Assembly: GCA_002383105.1 (NCBI GenBank)
Contig: DFXC01000179.1
Span: 875 to 16,674, forward strand
Source of the DNA: Hyphomicrobiaceae bacterium UBA4118
Lineage (GTDB): Bacteria; Pseudomonadota; Alphaproteobacteria; Rhizobiales; Methyloligellaceae
Length of the DNA: 15,800 nucleotides
Direction of reading: 5' to 3'
The notes under the pieces are model-generated. The model was not told where the DNA came from. It ran no database searches and saw nothing but the letters and a program-made list of their open reading frames with translations. Made by a program: the position numbers and the translations under genes. Below, in pieces: positions 1 through 8,049 of the stretch (its first letter is position 1; each line of letters starts with the position of its first letter).

Positions 1-238
1 TGGTCATGCACATCACGCAGGGCGGAGCAACAATCGACTACCCGTCGCTCAGCTGCGGCGGCTCGCTGACGCTGCTTTCCAATAGCGGCACCTCGGCTCA
101 GTTTCACGAGCATATTACCTATGGCAACTGCGTGGATGGCGGCGCGATCGCGTCGACCTCGTCAACGGTAAGCTTGCCTGGACGTGGACTGGGTCGAACG
201 TGAGCGTCATCGCCGTGCTCGATCGCACGGGCGGGTAG
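1..238 (+). pseudogene. Frameshifted 3' part of a small secreted-type hypothetical protein gene
   Basis: The reading frame open at the window edge (codons at 3, 6, 9 and on) encodes a short beta-rich-looking segment with YPSLSCGG, then HITYGNCVDGG ending at 143, and then runs into unrelated residues until a stop at 201-203. From about 152 the overlapping frame beginning at 161 encodes VNGKLAWTWTGSN and continues as SVIAVLDRTGG to a TAG at 236-238. The second part is the natural continuation of the first (alternating W/T strand, closing strand), so the gene appears to have lost one base or gained two between about 143 and 160. Small domains with a YPSL-CGG start, a paired cysteine and a C-x-D-G-G motif occur in exported bacterial proteins of unknown role; I cannot assign a function. 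The 5' end lies outside the window, so a signal peptide cannot be checked. A sequencing error is the main alternative to a true pseudogene. Confidence 0.55.
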
Positions 239-423
239 CGGCACCAAGCCTCACTCGATTAACCAATGTGCTGAGCGCAGTGGGCAACGCCCGCCGATGC
301 AGCTAATCTAACGCCTGATTCGCCTTGAGGCTCGCAGGGTCTGTCGACCCGCGTTCAGTCTGTGGCAGCGTTCAAGCGGCGCGGAGCGCAAGGCCATGGG
401 CGGCGGCGTGGAGCGAGGGGACC
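239..423. other. Leader between the 5' gene remnant and divL; no convincing promoter
   Basis: This 185-base stretch holds no gene I can support. A TTG at 325 is in frame with divL and would add 33 residues, but those residues are Arg/Ser/Ala-rich, unlike a kinase N terminus. A single TTAACC sequence at 259-264 resembles one half of a CtrA box, but the second half-site at the expected spacing is absent. The divL promoter must lie here or upstream if divL heads the operon. Confidence 0.4.
410..420 (+). promoter_or_regulatory. Ribosome binding site deciding the divL start
   Basis: A purine-rich run (GGAG at 410-413, GAGGGG at 415-420) sits just upstream of the ATG at 424. It supports that ATG over the in-frame TTG at 325, which has no comparable Shine-Dalgarno sequence. 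Confidence 0.5.
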
Positions 424-2673
424 ATGCGGACCAGCGGGGGCAAGGTTGCACCTTCATCAAGGTGGCCAGTGCTGCTCCGCGTCGTCATCCTCCTCGTCTC
501 TCCCCTCATGCTCCCCATCGGGGCGGCCATAGCGGCCACGGACGGCACCGTGCTTGACGCCCGCACGCTGCTCACCCTCGGCATTAATCTCGGCGTCATC
601 GCCTTCGCCGTAGGCTCGGCCATCGCCTGCCTTCGCGCCACTGAGCGCGCGCGCAAGGCCGAGGCTACCGCCGCCAACGAAGCGGAGCGCTACCGCTTAA
701 GCGAAAGCACGCTCGACACGGTGCTGATAGTCGAGCCGCAAGTGCTGCTGACCGTGGCGGAAACCGGCGAGCCGGAGGTGCTGGTGGCGAGCTTGCCGCC
801 GGCGCTCGGCGTGCCCCGCGACGCAACGCGGCTTCTCCACTTTGCCGCCTGGCTCGATGCGCCATCCGCGGCAGAGCTCGATGCCGCGATCGAGGCGCTG
901 GCCGACCGGGGCGAGGCCTTCAACCTGATGCTCTCGACCTTGCGGGACCGCTATGTCGAGGTCGATGGCCGCGCCGCCGGCCGGACCATCGTGCTCAAGG
1001 TGCGCGACCTTGTCGGCCAAAGGCTCGAGCTTGCCGACCTCGCCGCCAAGCATCGGCAGCTCGAGGACCAGGTCGCCTCGCTGCGCGGGCTGCTCGAGGC
1101 CCAAGCCGGCGCGGGCGAGCGCGCCCGCACCGAGAGCAGGCCTGCTCTCGACGCACGCTTCAGAAGCTTCGACCGGCTGGCCACCGCCTTTGCCGTGTTC
1201 GACGCCAGCCAGCGGCTCACCCATTTCAATCAGGCCTATGTCGAGCTCTGGCAGCTCGATCCGGAGTGGCTCGCCACGCTTCCCCGCGACGGCGAGATCC
1301 TCGACCGGCTTCGCCAGGCGCGCCGGCTGCCGGAGAAGGCCGACTACCGGCAATGGAAGAAGGACTGGCTCTCCTCCTATGGCTCCAACGCCCAGATCGA
1401 GGACCAGTGGCACCTGCCCGACGGCCGCACCCTGCATGTGGTCGCCGACAGCGAGGGCGAGGACGGCGTGACCTATCTCTACGAGAACGTCACCGAGCGG
1501 CTCGCGCTGGAAAGCCGCTACAACGCGCTCATCCAGGTTCAGCGGGAGACGCTCGATACTTTGCGCGAGGGCGTCGCCGTGTTTGCGTCGAACGGACGCC
1601 TCAGGCTTTACAACCAAGCCTTCGCCGACATCTGGCGGTTGAGCCCGCGCCAACTCGACGGCGAGCCGCATATCGAGGAAATCATCGGCTGGTGCCGTGC
1701 GCTGCACGACGCGCCCGAGGAATGGGAGCGCACCAAGGCCGCGGTGACCGGCATCGTCGCCGAGCGGCGCCCCTATGAGAGCCAGTTCGACCGGGCCGAC
1801 GGCAGCGTGCTGGCCTGCGCCGCGCTGCCGCTGCCTGACGGCGGCACGCTTCTCACTTACGTCGACGTCTCCGACACCAAGCGCGTCGAGCGCGCGCTGA
1901 TCGAGCGCACCGAGGCCCTGGAAGCCGCCGACCGCCTCAAGACCGCCTTCATCTCGCACGTCTCCTATGAGCTCAGGACGCCGCTCACCAACATCATCGG
2001 CTTCAGCGAGCTGCTGGCGAGCCCCATCGTTGGCCCACTCACCGAGAAGCAGCGCGACTATCTCAGCGACATCCAGCTCTCGGGACGGACGCTGCTCGCC
2101 ATCATCGACGACATCCTCGATCTCGCCACCATCGACGCCGGCACGCTGGAGCTCAAGCTGTCTCCCGTGAAGGTGCGCGAGGTGATCGATCAGGCGGTGC
2201 AGGGCGTGGCGGAGCGGCTGAAGCAGGACAATGTGGCGCTCGATATCGGCATCGAGCCCGGGATCGATGAATTCGTCGCCGACGGCAGGCGCGTCACCCA
2301 GATGCTCTACAATCTTTTCTCCAATGCCATCGGCTTCTCCGAGGCGGGCGGCACCATCAAGCTCACCTGCGGGCGCGAAAATTCCATGCTCGCCTTCGCC
2401 GTCGAGGATCAGGGGGTCGGCATCCCCGAGGACTACCAGCAGGCGGTGTTCGATCGTTTCGAGAGCCGCTCCCATGGCTCGCGGCATCGCGGCGCGGGGC
2501 TCGGCCTTTCCATCGTCAAGAGCCTCGCCGAGCTGCATGGGGGCACCGTGTCGCTCGAATCGGCGCCTGGGCGGGGAACGCGGGTCAAAGTGCTCCTGCC
2601 GCTCACCCAGGCGCCGGCAGCAGAGACGACTGAGACCGACGAGCCCCTCTACAAGTCAAGCCGCGCCGGATGA
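424..2673 (+). CDS. divL: DivL-type PAS sensor kinase with Tyr in place of the phospho-acceptor His
   Basis: The 749-residue protein has two N-terminal membrane segments (about 15-38 and 49-70), a degenerate PAS-like stretch (about 90-200) with a helical linker, two clearer PAS domains (about 245-358 and 366-486), a HisKA dimerisation domain (about 497-565) and a HATPase_c domain (about 610-735). ATP-site boxes are intact: N-box NLFSNAI at 630-636, DQGVG at 662-666 and GAGLGL at 690-695. The H-box reads HVSYELRTPL, so Tyr515 (codon 1966-1968) stands where kinases carry the phosphorylated histidine. This substitution and the architecture are those of Caulobacter DivL, which binds DivK and controls CckA and hence CtrA. 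The ATG at 424 is preferred because of its ribosome site and the hydrophobic start it gives; a TTG at 325 is possible. The stop overlaps the next gene by ATGA. Assignment as DivL rather than a generic hybrid kinase is my inference from Tyr, domain order and neighbours. Confidence 0.9.
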   Translation: MRTSGGKVAPSSRWPVLLRVVILLVSPLMLPIGAAIAATDGTVLDARTLLTLGINLGVIAFAVGSAIACLRATERARKAEATAANEAERYRLSESTLDTVLIVEPQVLLTVAETGEPEVLVASLPPALGVPRDATRLLHFAAWLDAPSAAELDAAIEALADRGEAFNLMLSTLRDRYVEVDGRAAGRTIVLKVRDLVGQRLELADLAAKHRQLEDQVASLRGLLEAQAGAGERARTESRPALDARFRSFDRLATAFAVFDASQRLTHFNQAYVELWQLDPEWLATLPRDGEILDRLRQARRLPEKADYRQWKKDWLSSYGSNAQIEDQWHLPDGRTLHVVADSEGEDGVTYLYENVTERLALESRYNALIQVQRETLDTLREGVAVFASNGRLRLYNQAFADIWRLSPRQLDGEPHIEEIIGWCRALHDAPEEWERTKAAVTGIVAERRPYESQFDRADGSVLACAALPLPDGGTLLTYVDVSDTKRVERALIERTEALEAADRLKTAFISHVSYELRTPLTNIIGFSELLASPIVGPLTEKQRDYLSDIQLSGRTLLAIIDDILDLATIDAGTLELKLSPVKVREVIDQAVQGVAERLKQDNVALDIGIEPGIDEFVADGRRVTQMLYNLFSNAIGFSEAGGTIKLTCGRENSMLAFAVEDQGVGIPEDYQQAVFDRFESRSHGSRHRGAGLGLSIVKSLAELHGGTVSLESAPGRGTRVKVLLPLTQAPAAETTETDEPLYKSSRAG
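1131..1150. repeat. Perfect 20-base palindrome inside divL
   Basis: The ten bases cgagagcagg at 1131-1140 are followed directly by their exact reverse complement at 1141-1150, with no loop. The pairing stops at once on both sides (C1130 against A1151). It lies in the coding sequence at the end of the helical linker before the first clear PAS domain. It could be a protein-binding site or a chance product of GC-rich codons. Confidence 0.6.
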
Positions 2674-4196
2674 CCTCGAGTTGGAGTCTCGACGATGTCG
2701 ACCTCGTCCGGCTCGACCGTCTCGCAAGCCGCATCGCCCTTGCCTTGAAGACGGGCGACGTGATCGCGCTGAGCGGTCCGCTCGGCGCCGGCAAGACCAC
2801 TTTCGCGCGGGCCTTGGTCACGCGGCTCGGCGGCGAAGGCGAGGTGCCGAGCCCAACCTTCGCGCTGATGCAGCGCTACGAGACGAAGCGGCTCACCATC
2901 ACCCATTGCGACTTCTATCGGCTTGAGCCCTCGGAGCTCGATCAGCTCGGCCTCGACGATGCGCTGGCCGAGGGTGTGGTTCTCATCGAGTGGCCAGAGC
3001 GCGCTCTAAGTTGGCTGCCGCCGGACCGCCTCGACATCGCCATGGACGAGACGGCGACGCCGGATTTGCGCCGCATCGTGCTGACCGGCCACGGCGCCTG
3101 GGAGGCGCGGCTCGAACGCTTGCAGGCGCTCTCCGCCTTCCTCGACAAAACGCCTTACGCCGAGGCCCCGGCCCGCTATCTCTTGGGCGATGCCTCGACC
3201 CGCTCCTATGCGCGGCTGGTGCTGCCTCACCGCACCGCCATCCTGATGAATGCGCCGCGGCAGCCTGACGGTCCGCCGATCCGCGACGGCAAGCCCTATA
3301 GCGCGCTCGTGCATCTTGCCGAGGACGTGAAGCCGTTCGTGGCGGTCGCGGGTGCACTCAGGGAACGTGGTCTGTCGCCACCCGCCATCTATGCGTTCGA
3401 TCTCGACCAGGGTTTCCTCGTGCTCGAGGACCTCGGCGACAGAGTGTTCGGGAGCGAGGTGGCACGCGGTCGCCCCCTTGCCAAGCTTTATGGGCCTGCC
3501 GTCGATGCCCTCGTGGCGCTTGCCCGCAAGGGGCCGCCCGAGCTTCTTCCCATCGAAGGCCACGCCCCCTATCGGCTGCCCTCTTACGACGCCGACGCGC
3601 TCCTCACCGAAGTCTCCCTTCTCATCGACTGGTTCTGGCCGGCGCTGCACGGGAGGCCGGCGCCCGAGGCCTTGCGGGACGAGTATTTCGGCCTGTGGCA
3701 GCCACTTCTGGCGGAGGCGGCTAACGCCGATCCGGGCTGGGTCTTGCGCGATTACCACTCGCCGAACCTGATGTGGCTGCCTCAGCGGGAGGGCATCAAG
3801 CGGGTCGGTATCCTCGACTTCCAGGATGCGCTTGCCGGCCCGCTCGCTTACGATCTCGTGTCGCTGTTGCAGGATGCGCGCCTTGACGTGCCGGAAGCGC
3901 TTGAACGGGACGAACTCGCTCGCTACTGTGCCGCCCGAAACGCGCAAAGCCCGCACTTTTCGAGCGATCAATTCGTTGCGCTCTACGCGACGCTCGGCGC
4001 CCAACGCAACTCTAAGATCCTCGGCATTTTTGCGCGATTGGCGAAACGTGACGGCAAGCGCGGCTATCTCGCCCACATCCCGCGGGTCGCGCGCTATCTT
4101 GAGCGCGACCTCGCCCACCCGGCCCTTGCCGGGCTTCGCCGCTTCTACATGCGCGAGCTTCCGGCTGCAGGCGACCTGCCGCCCTTGGTGCTGTGA
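2670..4196 (+). CDS. tsaE: Fusion of TsaE (t6A ATPase) and AmgK-like sugar phosphotransferase
   Basis: The 508-residue protein joins two enzymes. Residues 1 to about 150 are TsaE, the ATPase that works with TsaB and TsaD to make N6-threonylcarbamoyladenosine at position 37 of ANN-decoding tRNAs: Walker A GPLGAGKT at 36-43, PSPTF at 60-64, HCDFYRL at 79-85 and IEWPER at 106-111. Residues from about 165 to the end form an APH/choline-kinase-like domain with GDASTRSY near its start, catalytic loop RDYHSPN (Asp361, Asn366) and metal-binding DFQDA (Asp383). Its closest style is AmgK, the anomeric MurNAc/GlcNAc-1-kinase of cell-wall recycling, and a MurU-like gene follows, which supports that role. 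A stand-alone TsaE has about 150-170 residues and AmgK about 340, so both parts are full length. The start overlaps the divL stop (ATGA). TsaE assignment is firm; the exact sugar substrate is inferred. This fusion is annotated in other alphaproteobacteria. Confidence 0.93.
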   Translation: MTSSWSLDDVDLVRLDRLASRIALALKTGDVIALSGPLGAGKTTFARALVTRLGGEGEVPSPTFALMQRYETKRLTITHCDFYRLEPSELDQLGLDDALAEGVVLIEWPERALSWLPPDRLDIAMDETATPDLRRIVLTGHGAWEARLERLQALSAFLDKTPYAEAPARYLLGDASTRSYARLVLPHRTAILMNAPRQPDGPPIRDGKPYSALVHLAEDVKPFVAVAGALRERGLSPPAIYAFDLDQGFLVLEDLGDRVFGSEVARGRPLAKLYGPAVDALVALARKGPPELLPIEGHAPYRLPSYDADALLTEVSLLIDWFWPALHGRPAPEALRDEYFGLWQPLLAEAANADPGWVLRDYHSPNLMWLPQREGIKRVGILDFQDALAGPLAYDLVSLLQDARLDVPEALERDELARYCAARNAQSPHFSSDQFVALYATLGAQRNSKILGIFARLAKRDGKRGYLAHIPRVARYLERDLAHPALAGLRRFYMRELPAAGDLPPLVL

Positions 4197-4208
4197 AGGG
4201 ACGCGGGC

Positions 4209-4934
4209 ATGACGGAAGCTAAGACGGCGATCGTGCTTGCTGCGGGCCTTGGCGAGCGCATGCGGCCGCTCACTCTGCGCATGCCAAAGCCGCTCGTGCC
4301 GCTCGCCGGCAAGCCTCTCATCGACCACGTGCTCAATCGGCTGGCCGGCGCCGGCGTCAAGACGGCGATCATCAATGTGCATTATCTCCCCGATCAGCTC
4401 GAAACCCATCTTGGCCAACGCCAGGGCAAGCCGCCGCAGATCCTCATCTCCGACGAGCGCGGCGTCCTGCTCGATACCGGCGGCGGCGCCAGGAAGGCCC
4501 TGCCGCTGCTCGGACGCGGCCCCTTCTTCATCCACAACGCGGACTCGGTGTGGAGCGAGGGCGCGGCGCCGGCTCTGACGCGCATGTTGCGGCTATGGAA
4601 TCCCACCGCCATGGAATGCCTCCTGCTGCTCGCTCCAGTCGCCACCAGCATCGGCTATGCGGCCAAAGGCGACTTTGCCATGCGCCCTGACGGGCGGCTT
4701 ACGCGGCGCGGAGAGGGCGAGGTCGTGCCGTTCGCCTTTGCCGGCGTGTCGCTCTGCGACGAGCGGCTGTTCAACGACTCACCCGAAGGCCGCTTCTCGC
4801 TGAACCTGTTGTGGGATCGAGCGCTCGCCAAGGGCAGGCTCTACGGGGTCAGGCTCGACGGCCGCTGGATGCATGTGGGCACGCCGGAAGCCCTAGCCGA
4901 GGCCGAGACCTCGTTCGAGCGCGAAGGTGCCTGA
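4209..4934 (+). CDS. murU: MurU-like nucleotidyltransferase (MurNAc-1-P uridylyltransferase)
   Basis: The 241-residue protein is a Rossmann-type NTP_transferase. It shows the nucleotide loop AAGLGERMRPLT at 11-22, PKPLVPLAGKPLIDH at 26-40, LLDTGGG at 87-93 and the metal-binding Asp112 in HNAD. Length equals MurU of Pseudomonas (about 220-240), without the C-terminal left-handed helix repeats of GlmU or GlgC-type enzymes, so it is a short sugar-1-phosphate transferase. MurU turns MurNAc-alpha-1-phosphate and UTP into UDP-MurNAc, by-passing de novo synthesis and fosfomycin-sensitive MurA. The upstream AmgK-like domain would supply its substrate. The ATG is preceded by AGGGA after a 12-base gap, and the stop lies inside the start of addB. 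Specificity for MurNAc over GlcNAc or hexose phosphates is inferred from context. Confidence 0.85.
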   Translation: MTEAKTAIVLAAGLGERMRPLTLRMPKPLVPLAGKPLIDHVLNRLAGAGVKTAIINVHYLPDQLETHLGQRQGKPPQILISDERGVLLDTGGGARKALPLLGRGPFFIHNADSVWSEGAAPALTRMLRLWNPTAMECLLLLAPVATSIGYAAKGDFAMRPDGRLTRRGEGEVVPFAFAGVSLCDERLFNDSPEGRFSLNLLWDRALAKGRLYGVRLDGRWMHVGTPEALAEAETSFEREGA

Positions 4935-7900
4935 GCCCTTACCAGCGGGCCCGAGGCTCTACACCATCCCGCCTTCGGCGCCGTTCCTCACCATCCTTGC
5001 CAGGGCCGTGCTTGCCGGCGACCTGCCTCTGCCCGGAGGCGCCAAGCCAGACCCACTCACGCTTCCGCTCACCACCATCTACCTCCCCACCCGCCGCGCG
5101 GCGCGGGCCCTGCGCGAGGCCTTCCTCGCGGAAGCAGAAGGCGCGGCGCTGCTTCTGCCGCGCATCCGGGCGCTCGGCGATCCCGACGAGGAAGCGGCCC
5201 TCATCTTCGGGGCTGAGGACGGCGCGAGCGAGGATGGCGCGACCGGCGCGCAGGCCATCGGCGCACTGCCCCGGCGGCTTGCCCTCATGCGGCTCGTGCT
5301 TGCCTTCGGACGCCTCCTCCGGGCCGAGGCGGCAGCCGAGCGTTCCGTGCAGGCCTCGCCGCTCATCGAGGTGACGCCGTCCCAGGCCTCCCATCTTGCC
5401 GCCGACCTCGCCAGGCTCATGGACTTCATCGAAAGCGAGGAAGTCGATCTTTCCGCCCTCGATGAGATCGTGCCGGAGGATTTTGCCGCCCATTGGCAGA
5501 TCACGACCGATTTCCTCAAGATCGCGACCGAGCATTGGCCCGGCTACCTCGCCGAGAACGGACTCGTCTCACCGGTCGCCCGGCGCAACAAGCTGATGGC
5601 GCTCGAAGCTGAGCGCCTCGTCAAGGGCTCGCCCTACCCGGTGATCGCCGCGGGATCGACGGGAACGGTGCCGGCGACGGCGCGACTGCTCAAGACCATC
5701 GCCTCTCTGCCGAACGGCGCCGTGGTGCTGCCGGGCCTCGATCTCGCCCTCGACGACGACAGCTGGTCGAGCCTTGCAGAGCATCCCGAGCATCCGCAGG
5801 CCGGCATGGCAGAGCTTCTGCGCAAGCTCGGCGTCGATCGCGAGCTCGTGCGCTACGTGCCGGGAAGCGAGCCCAACGCCGCCGCCCGCGCGCGGCTGCA
5901 TCTTGTGAGCGAGGCGCTGCGCCCGGCCGAGAGCATCGAGCTGTGGCAGCGGTTCCTCGAGGCCGACGGGCTTCTGCCGGACGGTCGCGCAAGCTTTGCC
6001 AATGCGCTCACCGGCCTCCGCGTCGTCGTCGCCCCCACCGCCCATGACGAAGCCGAGGCCATCGCGCTGATCCTCAAATCGTGCATCGAGACCCCCGGCA
6101 AGACCGCGGCGCTGGTCACGCCGGACCGGGTGCTGGCGCGGCGCGTGGCGGCGCGGCTCAAGCGCCACGATCTTGCCATCGACGATTCGGCGGGCGTGCC
6201 GGTATCGCGCACCGTTCCCGGCGCCTTCCTCGATCTCGTGCTCGGCGCGGCCGAGACGAATTTCGCGCCGCCGGAGCTCATGGCCCTGCTCAAGCATCCG
6301 CTTACGCTCATCGGACGGCGCCCGGCTGAGGCCAGGGCTGCGGCGCGGGCGCTCGAGCGGGGCGCCTTCCGCGACATCTATGTGGGACAAGGGCTCGCCG
6401 GTGCGCTGGCAGCACTCGAGGCCGCACGCGGAGACGGTAAGCGCCGCCGCTCAACGATTAGCGAGCATGAGCAGGCCACCGCGCTCAAGCTCGTCGCGGA
6501 CCTCGAAGCCGCCTTCGCGCCGCTGGCGGCCCTGTTCGCGGACGACTCCGAGCACAAAGCGGCACGCCTCGCCGACGCCCATGCGCAGACCGCCGAAGCT
6601 TTGGCGTGCGATCGAGACAGCTCCTCGTCCAGCCTGTGGCAAGGCGATGCCGGGGAAGCCTTGTCGGTGCTGCTCGCCGAGCTGATCGACGCAGGCCGCA
6701 ACCTCACCATGGAAGCTGCCGACTACCCTCCCTTCTATCGAACCCTCCTTGCCGGCGGGGTCGTGCGGCCAGCTGCCTCGCTCCATCCGCGGCTCTTCAT
6801 CTGGGGCCCGCTCGAGGCACGGCTCCAGCAGCCCGATGTCATGATCCTCGGCAGCCTCAACGAAGGTGTGTGGCCACGGCCGCAAGAGGCCGGCCCCTGG
6901 CTCAGCCGTCCCATGCGCGAGAAGCTCGGACTGTCCCCGCCTGAGCGGCGCAATGGGCTTGCCGCTCACGACTTCGCCCAAGCACTTGGCGCCGGCACGG
7001 TCTATCTCACCCGCGCGCTCAAAGTGGACGGCGTGCCGACCGTCGCCTCGCGCTGGCTGCAGCGGCTGCTCGCGCTCGTCGAGGCGGCCAAGCTCGAGCA
7101 CCGCATCGCGCCCGAGCTGCCTTGGGTCGAATGGGCGCGGGAGCGCGACCGCGCGCCCACATTCGAGCCGGCCAAGCCGCCGCGTCCCTGCCCTCCGGTC
7201 GATGCCCGGCCGCGCAGTCTGAGCGTGACGCGCATCGAGAAATGGATCGCCAATCCCTACGAGATCTTCGCGCGCAACATTCTCAAGCTCGAGAGGCTGA
7301 AGCCGCTCGGCACTGAGCCAGACCCGGCCTTGCGCGGCCAGATCGTGCATAAGTCGCTGCACGATTTCGCGCGCGAGCATCCGAACACACTGCCGGCCGA
7401 CATCTATGGGGAGCTGATGGCGCGGGCCGATCGGCATTTCGCCGAGCTTGGCGGGTCGCCAATGGTCGAGGCCTTCTGGCGGCCGAGCTTCCAGCGTTTC
7501 GCGCGCTGGTTCGCCGCGACTGAGCCAGTGCGCCGCTTCTGCGGCATCACCACCTATACCGAGGTCGAGGGCGCGCTCGACATTGTCGAGGGCTTTCGCC
7601 TCACCGCGCGTGCCGACCGGATCGATGCGAGCGAGGACGGGAGCGTCGCGATCTACGACTACAAGACCGGAAGCACCCTGCCTGCCCCTAAGCATGTCGA
7701 TGAGTTGTCAGCCCCGCAGCTTCCGCTCGAAGCGGTGATCGCCGAAGGCGGCGGCTTTGCCGCGCTTGGGTCCCGCGCGGTCAGCGCCCTCACCTATATC
7801 GGCGCATCGGGACGGTCCGAGGGCGGCAGCGAGTGCCAAGCCGGAAATAAGCCGGCGCCGGATCTCGCCGCCGAGGCGCGCGCGAAGCTGGTCACGCTCA

Positions 7901-8049
7901 TCGCGCACTACGGCGATCGGGCCATGCCCTACGAGGTGAAGCGGCGGCGGGGCGGGGCGTTCACGCGCGCCTACGACTATGACGATTACGCCCAGCTCGC
8001 CCGCATCCAGGAATGGCTCACGCAAGAGCTCGACGAGGACATCCGATGA
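4927..8049 (+). CDS. addB: AddB subunit of the AddAB helicase-nuclease
   Basis: The 1040-residue protein is the alphaproteobacterial form of AddB, partner of AddA in resecting double-strand DNA ends for RecA loading. The N-terminal half is a degenerate helicase fold: the opening TIPPSAPFLTIL lacks a GKT Walker A motif. The central LNEGVWPRPQEAGPWLSRPM (from about residue 644) is a family hallmark. The C-terminal PD-(D/E)XK nuclease contains His808, RADRID (Asp897) and IYDYKTG (Asp911, Lys913). The cysteines that hold the 4Fe-4S cluster in Bacillus AddB have no counterparts around this nuclease (NPYEIFAR is found where the first would be). Translation starts at a GTG inside the end of the murU-like gene (8-base overlap); no better start is visible. 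The stop overlaps addA by ATGA, which fits 1:1 production of the two subunits. Confidence 0.94.
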   Translation: MPEPLPAGPRLYTIPPSAPFLTILARAVLAGDLPLPGGAKPDPLTLPLTTIYLPTRRAARALREAFLAEAEGAALLLPRIRALGDPDEEAALIFGAEDGASEDGATGAQAIGALPRRLALMRLVLAFGRLLRAEAAAERSVQASPLIEVTPSQASHLAADLARLMDFIESEEVDLSALDEIVPEDFAAHWQITTDFLKIATEHWPGYLAENGLVSPVARRNKLMALEAERLVKGSPYPVIAAGSTGTVPATARLLKTIASLPNGAVVLPGLDLALDDDSWSSLAEHPEHPQAGMAELLRKLGVDRELVRYVPGSEPNAAARARLHLVSEALRPAESIELWQRFLEADGLLPDGRASFANALTGLRVVVAPTAHDEAEAIALILKSCIETPGKTAALVTPDRVLARRVAARLKRHDLAIDDSAGVPVSRTVPGAFLDLVLGAAETNFAPPELMALLKHPLTLIGRRPAEARAAARALERGAFRDIYVGQGLAGALAALEAARGDGKRRRSTISEHEQATALKLVADLEAAFAPLAALFADDSEHKAARLADAHAQTAEALACDRDSSSSSLWQGDAGEALSVLLAELIDAGRNLTMEAADYPPFYRTLLAGGVVRPAASLHPRLFIWGPLEARLQQPDVMILGSLNEGVWPRPQEAGPWLSRPMREKLGLSPPERRNGLAAHDFAQALGAGTVYLTRALKVDGVPTVASRWLQRLLALVEAAKLEHRIAPELPWVEWARERDRAPTFEPAKPPRPCPPVDARPRSLSVTRIEKWIANPYEIFARNILKLERLKPLGTEPDPALRGQIVHKSLHDFAREHPNTLPADIYGELMARADRHFAELGGSPMVEAFWRPSFQRFARWFAATEPVRRFCGITTYTEVEGALDIVEGFRLTARADRIDASEDGSVAIYDYKTGSTLPAPKHVDELSAPQLPLEAVIAEGGGFAALGSRAVSALTYIGASGRSEGGSECQAGNKPAPDLAAEARAKLVTLIAHYGDRAMPYEVKRRRGGAFTRAYDYDDYAQLARIQEWLTQELDEDIR

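Noticed and set aside
259..264. TTAACC as a CtrA site upstream of divL
   Set aside because: The second half-site seven bases away is missing, so it is only a half motif.
697..2538. Minus-strand open frame of 613 codons opposite divL
   Set aside because: It is antisense to a protein with clear PAS/kinase domains; its translation is low-complexity and matches no fold I know. Long antisense frames are common in GC-rich coding DNA.
3006..4535. Minus-strand open frame of 509 codons opposite the tsaE fusion and murU-like gene
   Set aside because: It spans two real genes and their gap on the other strand and shows no motif.
6451..7695. Minus-strand open frame of 414 codons opposite addB
   Set aside because: It is antisense to the conserved nuclease half of AddB, with no recognisable domain.
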